A stretch of 64,000 bases of DNA from Tistrella mobilis KA081020-065 (GTDB lineage: Bacteria; Pseudomonadota; Alphaproteobacteria; Tistrellales; Tistrellaceae), in assembly GCF_000264455.2 (NCBI RefSeq), contig NC_017957.2, positions 1-64,000 of the forward strand, given 5' to 3'. Shown one piece after another: positions 16,007-24,767 of this stretch. Both the position numbers and the translations under genes were made by a program. The notes beneath the pieces are model-generated. The model was given only the letters and a program-made list of their open reading frames with translations. It was not told the origin of the DNA and made no database searches. Numbering within the stretch: the stretch's first letter is position 1; each line of letters opens with the position of its first letter.

Positions 16007-17512
16007 ATGGCCGACGCCGCAGTGTTCGATCTGGTCATTCGTGGGGGGCGGGTCGTCGACCCGGAAACCGGGCATGACGCCGTGGCCGATGTCGGGATCA
16101 CGGGCGACCGGATCGCGGCCATCGGGCCGGCGCTCGCGGCCGGGCGGCGCGAGATCGATGCGGCGGGGCTGGTGGTGGCGCCGGGGTTCATCGATCTGCA
16201 TGCCCATGGCCAGTCGATCCCGGCCGACCGGATGCAGGCCTTCGACGGTGTGACCACGGCGCTGGAGCTGGAGGTGGGCGCCCTGCCCGTGGGCGCCTGG
16301 TACGATCATCAGCAGGCGGCCGGCCGGGTGCTGAATTACGGCGCGGCCGCCGCCTGGCTGTTCGCGCGCAAGGCGGCGATGATCGGGCTGGACCTGAACA
16401 GCGGCCTGCCGCCGATCGCGATGATGGGCGCGGGCGCCGGTGACATGCGCTGGTCGGTCGATGCCGCCACGCCCGCCCAGACCGAGACCATCGTCGACCT
16501 CACCCGCCGGGGGCTGGACGAGGGCGCGCTCGGCATCGGCATTCCCCATGGCTATGCCTCGGGCGCCGGGCTGAAGGAGATGAGCCGGATCTGCGCGCTC
16601 GCCGCCGCCTATGATCGCCCGACCTATACCCATATCGCCTATATGTCGAACATCGACCCCAGAAGCTCGGTCCAGGCCTATGTCCAGCTGATCGGCCTGG
16701 CGGGTGCCACCGGCGCGCATATGCATATCTGCCATCTGAACAGCACCAGCCTGCGCGACATCGAAGAGGCCGCCGGGCTGATCCGTACCGCCCAGGCCCA
16801 GGGCCTGCCGGTCACGACCGAAGCCTATCCCTATGGCACCGGCTCCACCGTGCTCAGTGCCGGCTTTTTCATGGAAAGCGATTTCGCCGAGCGCACCGGC
16901 ACCGGCTATGGCGCGATCGAGGTGGTGAGCACCGGCCGGCGTTTCGGCAACCGCGACGAACTGGCCGCGGCCCGCGCCGAGGCGCCGGAAGCCCTGGTGC
17001 TCTGGCATTTCCTCGACACCGACGACCCGCACGACACGAAGCTGCTCGACATCTCGGTCACCTTCCCCGGCGGCGCCATCGCCTCCGACGCCGTGCCGTG
17101 GAGCAACCCCGACGGCTCGCTCTATGACGGCGACGCGTGGCCGCTGCCGGCGGACAAATCCTCGCATCCGCGCTCATCGGGCACCTTCACCCGTTTCCTG
17201 GCCCAATGGGTGCGGGAGCGCGAGGTGGTGCCGCTGGTCGAAGCCATGGCCAAATGCTCGCTGATCCCGGCGCAGATCGTGGAAAGCTGCAGCAGCGCCT
17301 TCCGCCGCAAGGGCCGGCTTCAGCCGGGCTGCGATGCCGATATCGTGGTCTTCGATCTGGCCCGGGTGCAGGACCGCGCGACCTTCGAGGCCATGCATCT
17401 GCCGGCCGAGGGCATGGTCCATGTGCTGGTCAATGGCGAGGCAGTCATCGCCGACGGCGCCCTCGTCACCGAGGCCCGCCCCGGCCGGCCGATCCGGAGC
17501 GATCCCAGATGA
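16007..17512 (+). CDS. N-acyl-D-amino-acid deacylase family amidohydrolase
   Basis: A 501-residue amidohydrolase-superfamily enzyme. It has the first metal-binding strand GFIDLHAHGQS, central His residues in YTHIAYMS and HMHICHLNS, an Asp-bearing segment GGAIASDAVPW, and a C-terminal composite beta domain (LQPGCDADIVVFDL). This is the D-aminoacylase / N-acyl-D-glutamate deacylase type, cleaving N-acyl groups from D-amino acids. AAGGGA precedes the ATG. It is translationally coupled (ATGA) to a CobW-type GTPase gene and followed by an IclR regulator. A D-amino-acid dehydrogenase and peptide transporter lie beyond the inserted defence island, consistent with one catabolic pathway. Confidence 0.82.
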   Translation: MADAAVFDLVIRGGRVVDPETGHDAVADVGITGDRIAAIGPALAAGRREIDAAGLVVAPGFIDLHAHGQSIPADRMQAFDGVTTALELEVGALPVGAWYDHQQAAGRVLNYGAAAAWLFARKAAMIGLDLNSGLPPIAMMGAGAGDMRWSVDAATPAQTETIVDLTRRGLDEGALGIGIPHGYASGAGLKEMSRICALAAAYDRPTYTHIAYMSNIDPRSSVQAYVQLIGLAGATGAHMHICHLNSTSLRDIEEAAGLIRTAQAQGLPVTTEAYPYGTGSTVLSAGFFMESDFAERTGTGYGAIEVVSTGRRFGNRDELAAARAEAPEALVLWHFLDTDDPHDTKLLDISVTFPGGAIASDAVPWSNPDGSLYDGDAWPLPADKSSHPRSSGTFTRFLAQWVREREVVPLVEAMAKCSLIPAQIVESCSSAFRRKGRLQPGCDADIVVFDLARVQDRATFEAMHLPAEGMVHVLVNGEAVIADGALVTEARPGRPIRSDPR

Positions 17513-18474
17513 CCACCGCGCCTGCAACCGCGCCTGTCCCCGTCCTCGTCGTCACCGGGTATCTGGGGGCGGGCAAGACCACGCTGATCAACCGCCTTCT
17601 GGCCGATGCCGGCGGCCGGCGCATCGCCGCGATCGTGAATGATTTCGGCGCGATCAACATCGACGAAGAGCTGATCCGCGCCCGCACCGATACCGTCGTC
17701 GGCCTGGCGAATGGCTGCGTCTGCTGCACCTTGCAGGGCGATCTGTTGCGCACGCTGAAACTGCTGCTCGCCGACGGTCCGTCTCCGGATCACATCATCG
17801 TCGAGGCGAGCGGCGTGGCCGACCCGGCGGGCATCATCCAGGCGCTGTCAGACCCGGTGCTGTGGAAGAGCACGCGGCTGGATGCCGTGCTCTGCGTGGT
17901 CGATGCCGAGGATCTGGTGGCAAGCCCCGCCCGGCGCGCCGACCCGCTCTGGCAGGCGCAGCTGGCGGCGGCGAGCTTCGTGGTTCTCACCAAGGCCGGC
18001 GGGCTCGACGCCGCGGCGGCGGCGGATCTGGCCCGCAGCCTCTCGCCCCGGGGCAAGCCGCCGGTGATCGACACCGCGCGCGAACCCCTGCCTGTGGCGC
18101 TGCTGCTGGATGGCGGCCCCGACCTCCCCGCCCTGCCCGGCCGACGCTTCACCGCCACCGCCGCAACCGGCGAGAGTCATGCCGGCAGCCGCTTCGCCAC
18201 CACCACCTGGCAGAGCGCCGGCCCGGTCAGCCTGGTGGCGCTTCAGGCGCTGATCGGCGCGCTGGCGCCGGTGCTGGTCCGCGCCAAGGGGATTTTCCGG
18301 TTTGCCGAAAGGCCCGGCCAGACCTGGCTGCTGCAGATGGTCGGACAGCGGGTGACGCTGGAACCGCTTTCAGGAGACTATCCGGAAGGCTGCCGTCTGG
18401 TCATGATTGCCGAGGCCGGGCGGCTGGATGGCGATGCCATCGCGGCACATCTCGGACCACAGACCCATCGATAA
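17509..18474 (+). CDS. CobW/COG0523-family GTPase (putative metallochaperone)
   Basis: A 321-residue G3E GTPase. It shows Walker A GYLGAGKTTLINRLL (residues about 14-28), the metal-binding CxCC motif in NGCVCCTLQGDLL, switch/Walker B HIIVEASGVADPAGI and a C-terminal CobW_C region. This family delivers metals, often zinc, to client enzymes. It overlaps the deacylase stop by 4 bp. Because D-aminoacylase-type amidohydrolases need zinc, it may metallate that enzyme; this is inference from context. Confidence 0.85.
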   Translation: MTTAPATAPVPVLVVTGYLGAGKTTLINRLLADAGGRRIAAIVNDFGAINIDEELIRARTDTVVGLANGCVCCTLQGDLLRTLKLLLADGPSPDHIIVEASGVADPAGIIQALSDPVLWKSTRLDAVLCVVDAEDLVASPARRADPLWQAQLAAASFVVLTKAGGLDAAAAADLARSLSPRGKPPVIDTAREPLPVALLLDGGPDLPALPGRRFTATAATGESHAGSRFATTTWQSAGPVSLVALQALIGALAPVLVRAKGIFRFAERPGQTWLLQMVGQRVTLEPLSGDYPEGCRLVMIAEAGRLDGDAIAAHLGPQTHR

Positions 18475-18494
18475 CCGGAAGAAGAACCGCATTC

Positions 18495-19313
18495 ATGCAG
18501 CGTGCGAAGGGCACCGACCGCATTCTCGACATTCTGGAACATCTGGAAACGGAGACCAGACCGGTCAGCCGCAATGCGCTGGCCAAGGCGCTGAACTGCC
18601 CGCGGTCGACGATCTATTCCCTGGTCGACCAGCTGGTCGCCCGCGACTGGCTGACCCAGGACGACAGCGGCACCATCAGCCTTGGCCATCGGGTGGGGCT
18701 GCTGGGCCTCGCCTATTCACGCAATGCACGGTTCGAGCCGGTGGCGCGCGAGGTGGTGCAGCGGGTGGCGAGCGAGGCCGGCGTGGTCACCGAAATCAAC
18801 ATCGCCGACAGCTGGCAACAGCTGGTGCTGATTTCGGCCACCGGCCGCAGCCGCAACTATCTGCGCACGGTGGAAGGCTCGCGCTACCCCCTGCCGATCA
18901 CCGGCTCGGCGCGGCTGCAGCTGGCCGACATCCCGCGCGACGTGATCCGCCGCAACATCCCCGACGAAGACTTCCGCCTGGGCTCGGGTGAGATTCTGCC
19001 TTTCGAGACCTTCTGCGCCGAAATCGACCAGGCCCGCCGCGACGGCCATTTCATCGCCCGCGGGCTGATCGACCGCTATGTCGGCACGGCCGGGGTGCCG
19101 ATCCTGAACCGCCACGGCCACTGCGTCGCCACCCTCAGCATCATCCTGCCCCAGGCCGATCTGGACGCGCGCCAGAACGACCTCCTCGACCTCCTGCGCC
19201 GCGGCGCCGACGAATTGTCGGGCTACCTCCGCGCCGCCGTCTGGCCGATGGGGGATCGGGCTTATGGGCATCTGTTTCATGATCGGGTGGGGGGTGCGGT
19301 GGGCGTGCCCTGA
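18495..19313 (+). CDS. IclR-family transcriptional regulator
   Basis: A 272-residue IclR regulator. The winged helix (ILDILEHLETETRPVSRNAL, then CPRSTIYSLVDQLVARDWL) is followed by the effector domain (ARFEPVAREVVQRVASEAGV, GTAGVPILNRHGHCVATLSI). It starts 20 bp after the CobW gene. It probably controls the D-amino-acid catabolic genes on both sides of the mobile insertion. Its 3' end lies 130 bp before the IS5-type element, so the insertion did not damage it. Confidence 0.88.
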   Translation: MQRAKGTDRILDILEHLETETRPVSRNALAKALNCPRSTIYSLVDQLVARDWLTQDDSGTISLGHRVGLLGLAYSRNARFEPVAREVVQRVASEAGVVTEINIADSWQQLVLISATGRSRNYLRTVEGSRYPLPITGSARLQLADIPRDVIRRNIPDEDFRLGSGEILPFETFCAEIDQARRDGHFIARGLIDRYVGTAGVPILNRHGHCVATLSIILPQADLDARQNDLLDLLRRGADELSGYLRAAVWPMGDRAYGHLFHDRVGGAVGVP

Positions 19314-19443
19314 GAGGGGGGCTTGAGGCTGGGACGGAGGCAGAGGGGGCGCAGATCGCCGGGTTCCGTGGTTTTGACGCTTTCGCTGTCGATGAACGCA
19401 CCCGAGGGCCGGCTTCACATCCGACCCGTTCGTCCGGGTGTAA

Positions 19444-20381
19444 GAGCCCGTCCGGAATGTTATTGAATCCGGTGAATCTGTTGTGATTCGATGCCGCCCC
19501 AAAGGAAATGGGAGCGGACAGAATGGGGACCGGAAACCCGCCGTGTTTATGAGCGGCCGGGGCTGAGATACCCGAGCGACCTGACGGATGAAGAATAGGC
19601 GCTGGTCGAACCGCTGATCCCGCCCGCGAAGCGCGGCGGTCGACAGCGCACGGTCGATGTCCGCGACGTTCTGAATGGCGTGGTCTATGTGCTGATGACC
19701 AGCTGCCAATGGCGGGCCCTGCCCAAGGATCTGCCGCCGCGGAGCACGGTGCATGAATATCTGGGTCTGTGGGAACGGGATGGCACGCTGGCGCGGATCC
19801 ACCATGCCCTGTTCGTGGATGTCCGCGAACTGGCCAGGAAAGAGACCGGCCCGACTGCGGCAATCATCGACAGCCAGAGCGTCAAAAGCGCGGAAAAAGG
19901 GGGGCGCGGATCGATCCGTCGGGCTACGACGCGGGCAAAAAGGTCAAAGGCAAGAAGCGGCACATCGTCGTCGACACGCTCGGCATGATGCTGGAAGCGC
20001 AGATCCAGCCTGCCGACATCCAGGATCGGGACGGCGCGTTGCCGGTGCTGAAAGAGGTCCGCCGCCTGTTTCCGTTCATCGAGCGCATCTTCGCCGATGG
20101 TGGCTATCAGGACGCCGCACGGCTGCCGCCGTGCGTGAACTCGGCGTCTGGCACCTGGAAATCGTCAAGCGTTCGGATACCGCCAAGGGCTTCCAGGTCC
20201 TGCCCAAACGCTGGATCGTCGAACGGACCTTCGGATGGCTCGGCCGCTGCCGCAGGCTGGCCAAAGACTTCGAGAACCTCTCACGGATGGCTTTGGCATT
20301 CCTCCGCCTCGCCATGATCCGGATCATGATGCGGAGAATCGCAAGGAGCTGGAAATCATAGATAACTTCTCGGACGGACTC
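19444..20381 (+). mobile_element. IS5-family insertion sequence, degenerate
   Basis: The terminal inverted repeats are GAGCCCGTCCGGAATGTTAT (19444-19463) and, at 20362-20381, the reverse complement of GAGTCCGTCCGAGAAGTTAT, matching at 16 of 20 positions. They enclose one transposase reading unit of IS5/IS427 type. The element is about 938 bp. I see no convincing target-site duplication. It forms the left border of the Gabija-like island. Confidence 0.82.
19539..20361 (+). pseudogene. IS5-family transposase, disrupted
   Basis: The reading frame starts as RVYERPGLRYPSDLTDEE and hits TAG at 19596-19598 where the family has Trp. It continues ALVEPLIPPAKRGGRQRT, CQWRALPKDLPP and IDSQSVKSAEKGG. 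A frameshift at the G-run near 19898-19905 moves it to IDPSGYDAGKKVKGKKRHI, with DTLGMML. A second shift near 20110-20125 moves it to AAVRELGVWHLEIVKRSD and WIVERTFGWLGRCRRLAKD. The DDE core is therefore spread over three frames. One nonsense and two frameshift changes make it non-functional. Confidence 0.88.
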
Positions 20382-20616
20382 TTGGAGGCGGCGCATAGAG
20401 TTCCGTTCACGCCTCAACCCTCCTGCTCCTCGTCAGGAAGATCGCCCGGGTAGCAGGCGTTTTTAGTCGGGCTCTGAGTGGATCACGGTAGAACCAGGTG
20501 CCGGGATCCATCGTGTAGAGCGGAGGACTCTCCTTTTAGATGCTACTCCTCTCTATACTGCGATTCCCAAGCTCTGCTACCAATAGTGGGGGCGGACCTT
20601 CAAGAGGGAGGAACGG

Positions 20617-22251
20617 ATGAAGATCGCCAAACTAAAGATCACCAACTTCAAGCGCTACGAAGAGACTTTCACATTCGCCATGAACGATGGCCTGAACGTA
20701 ATCGTTGGCGGAAACGAGTCCGGAAAGACAACAATACTGGAAGCCATACATTTAGCCCTGACAGGGATGTTACACGGTCGCACACTCAATAATGACATCA
20801 CGAGCTATCTTTTTAATTTAAATACACAAAGCAAATACCTAAACAGCCTCAAGACCTCATCGCCTCTCCCGCCGCCAACAATCACCATCGAACTGTTTTT
20901 TTCCGGAACATCGAGCGAACTGGCCGAACTGGAGGGCGATGGGAACTCCGAAAAAATCAAAGCCAGCGGCGTCGTCTATCGGATCGAATTTGATGAAGAA
21001 AACTACAGGGGTCCGTATGAGGCGCTATTGAAGGCCGGAGAACTAAATTCTATTCCCGTTGAATATTATACCGTGACCATGCGGTCGTTCGCACGTAGGG
21101 GCATCACTGCGCGGAATATCCCGATCAAGTCCGCTTTGATCGACTCGTCGAGTACGCGCCTGCAGAACGGTTCTGATGTGTATGTTTCCCGGATTATTCG
21201 AGATATACTTGACGAATCCGATCGTGCATCTATTTCACAAGCACATAGGAAATTGAGAGACGCCTTTGTCAAAGATAGCAACCTCCAGCTGATTAACGAG
21301 AGAATCACGAGAACTGCAAAGATCAGTCAGAAGTCAGTCAGCGTCTCAGTTGATCTATCATCCCAGACTGCTTGGGAAAGTAGCCTGATGACATACATCG
21401 ATCTCATCCCGTTCCAGTATATTGGTAAGGGAGAACAATGTATCATCAAGACCAAGCTCGCTCTTAGCGCCAGAAAGACGACAGAAGCGACCGTCATCCT
21501 CTTGGAGGAGCCGGAAAACCATCTGTCGCATGCGCGGCTGAACGAACTTATGGCAGACCTCACCGATGAACACGGGCAGAAGCAGATCATCATTTCTACA
21601 CACAGCAGCTTTGTTGCCAACAAACTGGGACTTGATCATCTTATCGTGCTGCGCGATGGGGAGGTCGCGCGGATATCCGAATTGACGGCGAGCGACTTCT
21701 TCAAGAAATTGGCGGGCTACGATACTCTGCGCTTGGTGCTTGCTCGCAAAGTTATCTTGGTGGAGGGCGATTCCGACGAACTCATCATCCAGCGAGCCTA
21801 TATGGATAGAAATGACGGCAAACTGCCAATCCAGGACGGTATAGATGTTATTTCAGTCGGTACGGCGTTTCTCAGGTTCTTAGAACTCGCTGACAAGCTC
21901 AAGATTCCGGTCGCCGTAGTGACTGACAATGATGGCGACGCAGGTGCCGTCGAGAAAAAATACTCCGAATACAAAGAATCACAAAATATAAAAATTTGCT
22001 TTGACAAAGTCGTAGATGCCGGTGAATTAAGAATAAAAGATAAACCATATAATTATAATACTCTGGAACCAAAAATCCTTAAATCAAATAATTTGTCTAT
22101 ATTAAATGGCATATTTAATAAAAAATTAAAAACAGAAGACGATCTTCGAAAGTACATGAAGAATAACAAGACAGAAGTTGCACTGGCGATCTTCAGTTCG
22201 GAGACCGCCATTGACTATCCAGACTACATTATCAAGGCCATCACGCTATGA
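20617..22251 (+). CDS. gajA: Gabija-like GajA: OLD-family ATPase/TOPRIM nuclease
   Basis: A 544-residue OLD-family protein. The ABC-type ATPase half has Walker A GGNESGKTT (about 31-40), ATPase core VILLEEPENHL (about 293) and H-loop IISTHSS. The C-terminal TOPRIM half has VILVEGDSDE (about 380) and VTDNDGD (about 436). This is the GajA arrangement, a nicking endonuclease that with GajB defends against phage. The start has an excellent GGGAGGAACGG site. It overlaps the UvrD-like gene by 4 bp (ATGA 22248-22251). Codon use and GC are clearly lower than the neighbours (notably 21950-22150), and IS elements flank it, so it is acquired. Confidence 0.82.
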   Translation: MKIAKLKITNFKRYEETFTFAMNDGLNVIVGGNESGKTTILEAIHLALTGMLHGRTLNNDITSYLFNLNTQSKYLNSLKTSSPLPPPTITIELFFSGTSSELAELEGDGNSEKIKASGVVYRIEFDEENYRGPYEALLKAGELNSIPVEYYTVTMRSFARRGITARNIPIKSALIDSSSTRLQNGSDVYVSRIIRDILDESDRASISQAHRKLRDAFVKDSNLQLINERITRTAKISQKSVSVSVDLSSQTAWESSLMTYIDLIPFQYIGKGEQCIIKTKLALSARKTTEATVILLEEPENHLSHARLNELMADLTDEHGQKQIIISTHSSFVANKLGLDHLIVLRDGEVARISELTASDFFKKLAGYDTLRLVLARKVILVEGDSDELIIQRAYMDRNDGKLPIQDGIDVISVGTAFLRFLELADKLKIPVAVVTDNDGDAGAVEKKYSEYKESQNIKICFDKVVDAGELRIKDKPYNYNTLEPKILKSNNLSILNGIFNKKLKTEDDLRKYMKNNKTEVALAIFSSETAIDYPDYIIKAITL

Positions 22252-23402
22252 TCGACAACAACAAGATTATTGTCGCCGCCGCCGGTTCAGGCAAGACCAC
22301 CTATCTCGTCCATGAGGCGATGAAGATCAAGGGGGAACGGGTGCTGATCACGACCTACACAGAGTCGAACGAGGCAGAGATCCGCCAAAAATTCTTCGAG
22401 ATCATTGGACATGTCCCGGCCCATGTCGTGATCATGACGTGGTTCAGTTTCTTGATCACTCATGGCGTCAAACCATTCCAAGGTGGTTTATTTGATTTCC
22501 AGGTTGTTGGCATGCAGCTAGTCTCGAAGCAGTCGGGGCTGAAGGTCAATAGATCAGGAAGCCATCCGATTTACTGGGGCGAAAGAGATTTCGAGAAGCA
22601 CTATTTTGATTCAACCCGGCGCATATATTCTGATAAACTTTCTAAATTAGTGATTCGCTGCAATAAAAATAGTAATGAATCTGTGATAGACCGAATTTCT
22701 CGCGTATTCCCACACATATTCGTCGACGAGGTCCAAGACTTAGCCGGATACGATTTAGACATACTCAAAGCCCTAGCGGGAAGCCCTGCACGCTTACTTA
22801 TGGTCGGCGACCCGCGGCAGGTTACATATTTAACACATAATGAAAAGCGTTACGCGAAATATACTGATGGCGGTATCGTGGATTTCCTACGCCATAAATT
22901 TCCCAGAAAAGTCGCTGTTGAGATCGATGAAACTACTCTAAATCGCTCGCATCGCAACAGCGTTGATATCTGTGCGATTTCGTCCCGTCTATTTCCGAGG
23001 TTATCCGCCAGCGAAGCCTGCGAATGCACGTGTTGCCGGTCAGGCACTCCACACCATGCAGGCCTCTTCATTCTTAGAACCGCTGACTATACTCATTATC
23101 TCGAAATGTTCCGGCCAATGCAGTTACGCGATAAAGTCAGCAGTACTGGGGTTGACAACCGATTTTCGGCGATGAACTTTGGAGAAGCAAAGGGTAGAGG
23201 GTTTGATCACGTCGTCATCGTCCCAACTAGCCCCATGAAGCAATGGCTCATCAATCATGAGTTCGATTTAAAACCCCAGAGCAGAGCTAAATTTTACGTA
23301 GCCCTTACCCGTGGCCGATATAGCGTGGCGATCGTCATGGACTGGGGTTCAGAACCTCTGCCGGCAGGCTTTTCACTCTACGAGGCCGCACAGTCCGCTT
23401 AA
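22248..23402 (+). CDS. gajB: Gabija-like GajB: UvrD/Rep-type helicase
   Basis: A 384-residue superfamily 1 helicase. It has Walker A AAAGSGKTTYLVHEA (about 10-24), TTYTESNEAEIR (motif Ia), DEExx-like HIFVDEVQDLAG (about 158), MVGDPRQVTY (motif III), LNRSHRNS (motif IV) and KFYVALTRGRYSVAIV (motif VI). The order is that of UvrD, but the protein is shorter than typical GajB proteins of nearly 500 residues, with reduced accessory domains. Coupled translation with the OLD nuclease supports a two-gene Gabija-type system. IS481 begins 40 bp after the stop. Confidence 0.8.
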   Translation: MIDNNKIIVAAAGSGKTTYLVHEAMKIKGERVLITTYTESNEAEIRQKFFEIIGHVPAHVVIMTWFSFLITHGVKPFQGGLFDFQVVGMQLVSKQSGLKVNRSGSHPIYWGERDFEKHYFDSTRRIYSDKLSKLVIRCNKNSNESVIDRISRVFPHIFVDEVQDLAGYDLDILKALAGSPARLLMVGDPRQVTYLTHNEKRYAKYTDGGIVDFLRHKFPRKVAVEIDETTLNRSHRNSVDICAISSRLFPRLSASEACECTCCRSGTPHHAGLFILRTADYTHYLEMFRPMQLRDKVSSTGVDNRFSAMNFGEAKGRGFDHVVIVPTSPMKQWLINHEFDLKPQSRAKFYVALTRGRYSVAIVMDWGSEPLPAGFSLYEAAQSA

Positions 23403-23441
23403 GAACCATCACCAGCAAAACACACCTGAGATATGTGAGCA

Positions 23442-24755
23442 ACCGGAAAGACGGGTAACACTTCAGACCGGAGACATAGGTAACAGCTCACCCCGGTTCC
23501 GGCCTTGGTTTGGTGCGGGATCGCGATCCCGCACCAAACTTTTCAAAGCCCGCTTTCCCCCTGATCGAGCCCAGCGCAACAGGCCCGTATTTCACCAGCC
23601 AGGTCTCGGGGCCGATCAAGAACAGCCCGACCGGCTCGCCTGAGAGCACCTCGGTCAGAAACAGGCTTCGGTTTCGCCATTTGATCTCTCCCGTCCTGCG
23701 CACTCTCCGGATCTCGGCGTCATGCGGATAGTCTGGCGATCGCAGCCGGCCGTCAAAACGCCGTGGCGAGGGCTGGTAGCGCGCGGCGGGTACCTCATAA
23801 TCCAGCGCTTCATGCGGGCGCTCGTGGTTGAAGCTCTGGCGGAAGTCCCGGAACCGCTGCATCTGCTCCTTCAGGCTCCGCGCCGGCGGCGAGGCCGTTT
23901 CTTCCTGAAGCGTCAGGTGCATCCGCTCATGTCGCCCGTTCTGTTGCGGCTTGCCGGGCTCGATCCGCTCCGGCCGGATGCCAGCCTTGATCAGTCGTAC
24001 CGCCAGACGGGACAGGCCTCCCGCACCCCGCCCGGCAAACGGCGCTCCATTGTCCGAGCGCATCGCCGTCGGCAGACCAAACTCGTAAAACGCGCTTTCC
24101 AGAACCGGCCACACATGTGCCAGATCCGGACGGCCGACCGCCTCACACCGGATCAGGTATCGGCTCTCCGCATCCGTCACCGTCAGAGAATCCACCTGGA
24201 TCCCGTCGCCGGTCAGAAACCAGCCTTTGAAGTCCATGCACCAGACGTCGTTCGGCGCCCGGCAGCTCTGGAACGGGTGGGATTGCGGCCCGATGCGCCG
24301 ACATCTCTTGCGCGCCCGGCTCAACCCGGCCTCGACAAGCATGTCCCCGATCGTGCTCGCCGCCGGCCAGCACAGATCCGGAGACCGTGCCTCAAGCCAG
24401 GCATTTACCTTGCGAGGCCCCCAGCGAGGAGGTGCACGACGCACATCCAGAACCGCCTCGCGGATCTCCGCGCCAACCGCTCGCGGATTGCCATGCGGCG
24501 CACGCGACCGATCCTCCAGCCCGCGAACCTCGTCACGGCGATAGCGACCCAGCCATTTATGCCCCGTCTTACGGCTGATGCCGAACACACGGCACAACTC
24601 CGAGATGCTGTCGCCGCCCTCAAGGCACGCCGACACAAAACACAACCGCTCATCCATCACACAGGTCTCTTGTCACGCCATGGTCGCACCTCCGCGACCA
24701 TCTTGCACACCTGTTACCCATGTCGGCGGGCTGAACTGTTACCTATCTACGCGGT
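23442..24755 (-). mobile_element. IS481-family insertion sequence
   Basis: Long imperfect inverted ends occur at 23442-23486 and 24711-24755. Read inward, each carries CTGTTACC[C/T]ATGTC, then CTGAA[G/C]TGTTACC, so each end has two TGTTACC boxes. One intact transposase gene lies between them. It forms the right border of the defence island and sits 12 bp from the 3' end of the D-amino-acid dehydrogenase gene. Confidence 0.82.
23488..24660 (-). CDS. IS481-family transposase
   Basis: A 390-residue protein. The N-terminal helix-turn-helix (SISELCRVFGISRKTGHKWL) is followed by an rve integrase core with DDE residues in PNDVWCMDFKGWF, LPTAMRSDNGAPFAG and KPQQNGRHERMHL. The C-terminal part contains SFNHERPHEALDYEVPAARY, typical of IS481. 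No frameshift or internal stop is visible, so the element may still be active, unlike the IS5 copy at the other border. Confidence 0.92.
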   Translation of the reverse strand: MMDERLCFVSACLEGGDSISELCRVFGISRKTGHKWLGRYRRDEVRGLEDRSRAPHGNPRAVGAEIREAVLDVRRAPPRWGPRKVNAWLEARSPDLCWPAASTIGDMLVEAGLSRARKRCRRIGPQSHPFQSCRAPNDVWCMDFKGWFLTGDGIQVDSLTVTDAESRYLIRCEAVGRPDLAHVWPVLESAFYEFGLPTAMRSDNGAPFAGRGAGGLSRLAVRLIKAGIRPERIEPGKPQQNGRHERMHLTLQEETASPPARSLKEQMQRFRDFRQSFNHERPHEALDYEVPAARYQPSPRRFDGRLRSPDYPHDAEIRRVRRTGEIKWRNRSLFLTEVLSGEPVGLFLIGPETWLVKYGPVALGSIRGKAGFEKFGAGSRSRTKPRPEPG

Positions 24756-24767
24756 CTGGACCACCCC

